DNA of 5,758 bases, taken from assembly GCA_023664705.1 (NCBI GenBank), contig JAMPFE010000101.1:1-5758 (forward strand), read 5' to 3'. A model generated the notes under the pieces. It was not told the origin of the DNA. It saw nothing but the letters and a program-made list of their open reading frames with translations, and did not search any database. Source of the stretch: Lachnospiraceae bacterium. GTDB lineage: Bacteria > Bacillota > Clostridia > Oscillospirales > Ruminococcaceae. The position numbers and the translations under genes were made by a program. Below, in pieces: positions 5,571 through 5,758 of this stretch (its first letter is position 1; every line of letters starts with the position of its first letter).

Positions 5571-5758
5571 ATGACAGCGAAAATTGTGACCTCGACCGAA
5601 AATTTGCCGTATGAAGAATGGCTCGAATTTCGGAAAAAAGGCGTCGGCGGCTCGGACGCGGCGGTGGTTTGCGGCATCAGCAAATACAAGTCGCCCGTGG
5701 AGTTGTGGATGGAAAAAACGAACCGCATGCCGCCGCAGGAAGCGGGCGAATCCGCGTA
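5571..5758 (+). CDS. YqaJ-family phage recombination nuclease, N-terminal part (3' end outside window)
   Basis: From ATG 5571 the frame is open for 62 codons to the right edge. After a short lead (LPYEEWLEFRKKG) comes the family's N-terminal signature, a GGSDAA block followed by GISKYKSPVELWMEKT. This matches the start of YqaJ-like viral recombinases in the lambda-exonuclease superfamily, which resect double-stranded DNA ends for single-strand annealing with a RecT/Erf-type partner. The catalytic PD-(D/E)xK residues would lie beyond the edge, so activity cannot be judged. DUF932 directly upstream is a typical neighbour. Transcription probably depends on a promoter further upstream, since none is visible in the 13 bases between the genes. 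Confidence 0.85.
   Translation, partial: MTAKIVTSTENLPYEEWLEFRKKGVGGSDAAVVCGISKYKSPVELWMEKTNRMPPQEAGESA

Overview
This window looks like a chromosomal segment from a gut-type clostridial Firmicute (Oscillospiraceae/Ruminococcus-like). The evidence is: moderate GC, consensus TTGACA/TATAAT promoters, strong AGGAGG ribosome sites, a multi-domain surface protein with a Ser/Thr/Pro stalk, a membrane-anchored Hanks-type kinase with the DFD activation-loop variant common in clostridial kinases, and remains of a phage/ICE recombination module (DUF932 plus YqaJ-type nuclease). Genus-level placement is inference.

Layout. (1) 1-1905, plus strand: the C-terminal 634 residues of a large surface protein, entering from the left edge, with fibronectin-III-like modules, a clostridial C-terminal surface domain, an NTSTPS-type repeat stalk, an IPFTG motif and two membrane segments. 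It is closed by an intrinsic terminator at 1914-1947. (2) 1948-2240: no convincing gene, but dense RNA-like structure. Hairpins at about 1988-2088 are followed by a 12-bp perfect inverted repeat (2093-2104/2207-2218) enclosing two strong inner hairpins. I cannot assign a family. (3) 2240-2646, minus strand: a small XRE-type helix-turn-helix regulator behind a perfect extended -10 promoter. The best ribosome site in its leader points to an out-of-frame TTG, so its start is uncertain. (4) 2720-4384, minus strand: the kinase, with its own perfect promoter and terminator. The promoter placement moves the start to ATG 4336, giving 524 aa. (5) 4385-4795: gene-free. It holds a terminator-like hairpin, a helically phased array of CTGCA motifs, and a block of perfect hairpins resembling a dispersed repeat. 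(6) 4796-5758, plus strand: a DUF932 pseudogene (5' end lost, frame broken, internal deletions) followed at once by the start of an apparently intact YqaJ-family recombination nuclease running off the right edge.

How it fits together. Regulator and kinase lie in the same direction but each has its own promoter, and a terminator separates them, so they are probably separate transcription units. DUF932 and YqaJ normally sit together in phage or conjugative-element recombination modules. Here the first is decaying while the second keeps a perfect 8-base Shine-Dalgarno. The boundary between the repeat-like block and the DUF932 remnant (about 4793-4798) is probably a rearrangement junction. The items most worth checking are the phased CTGCA array, the unassigned structured region at 1985-2220, the repeat/DUF932 junction, and the leader of the HTH gene. 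I see no clear evidence of a complete, previously undescribed defence or mobile system.
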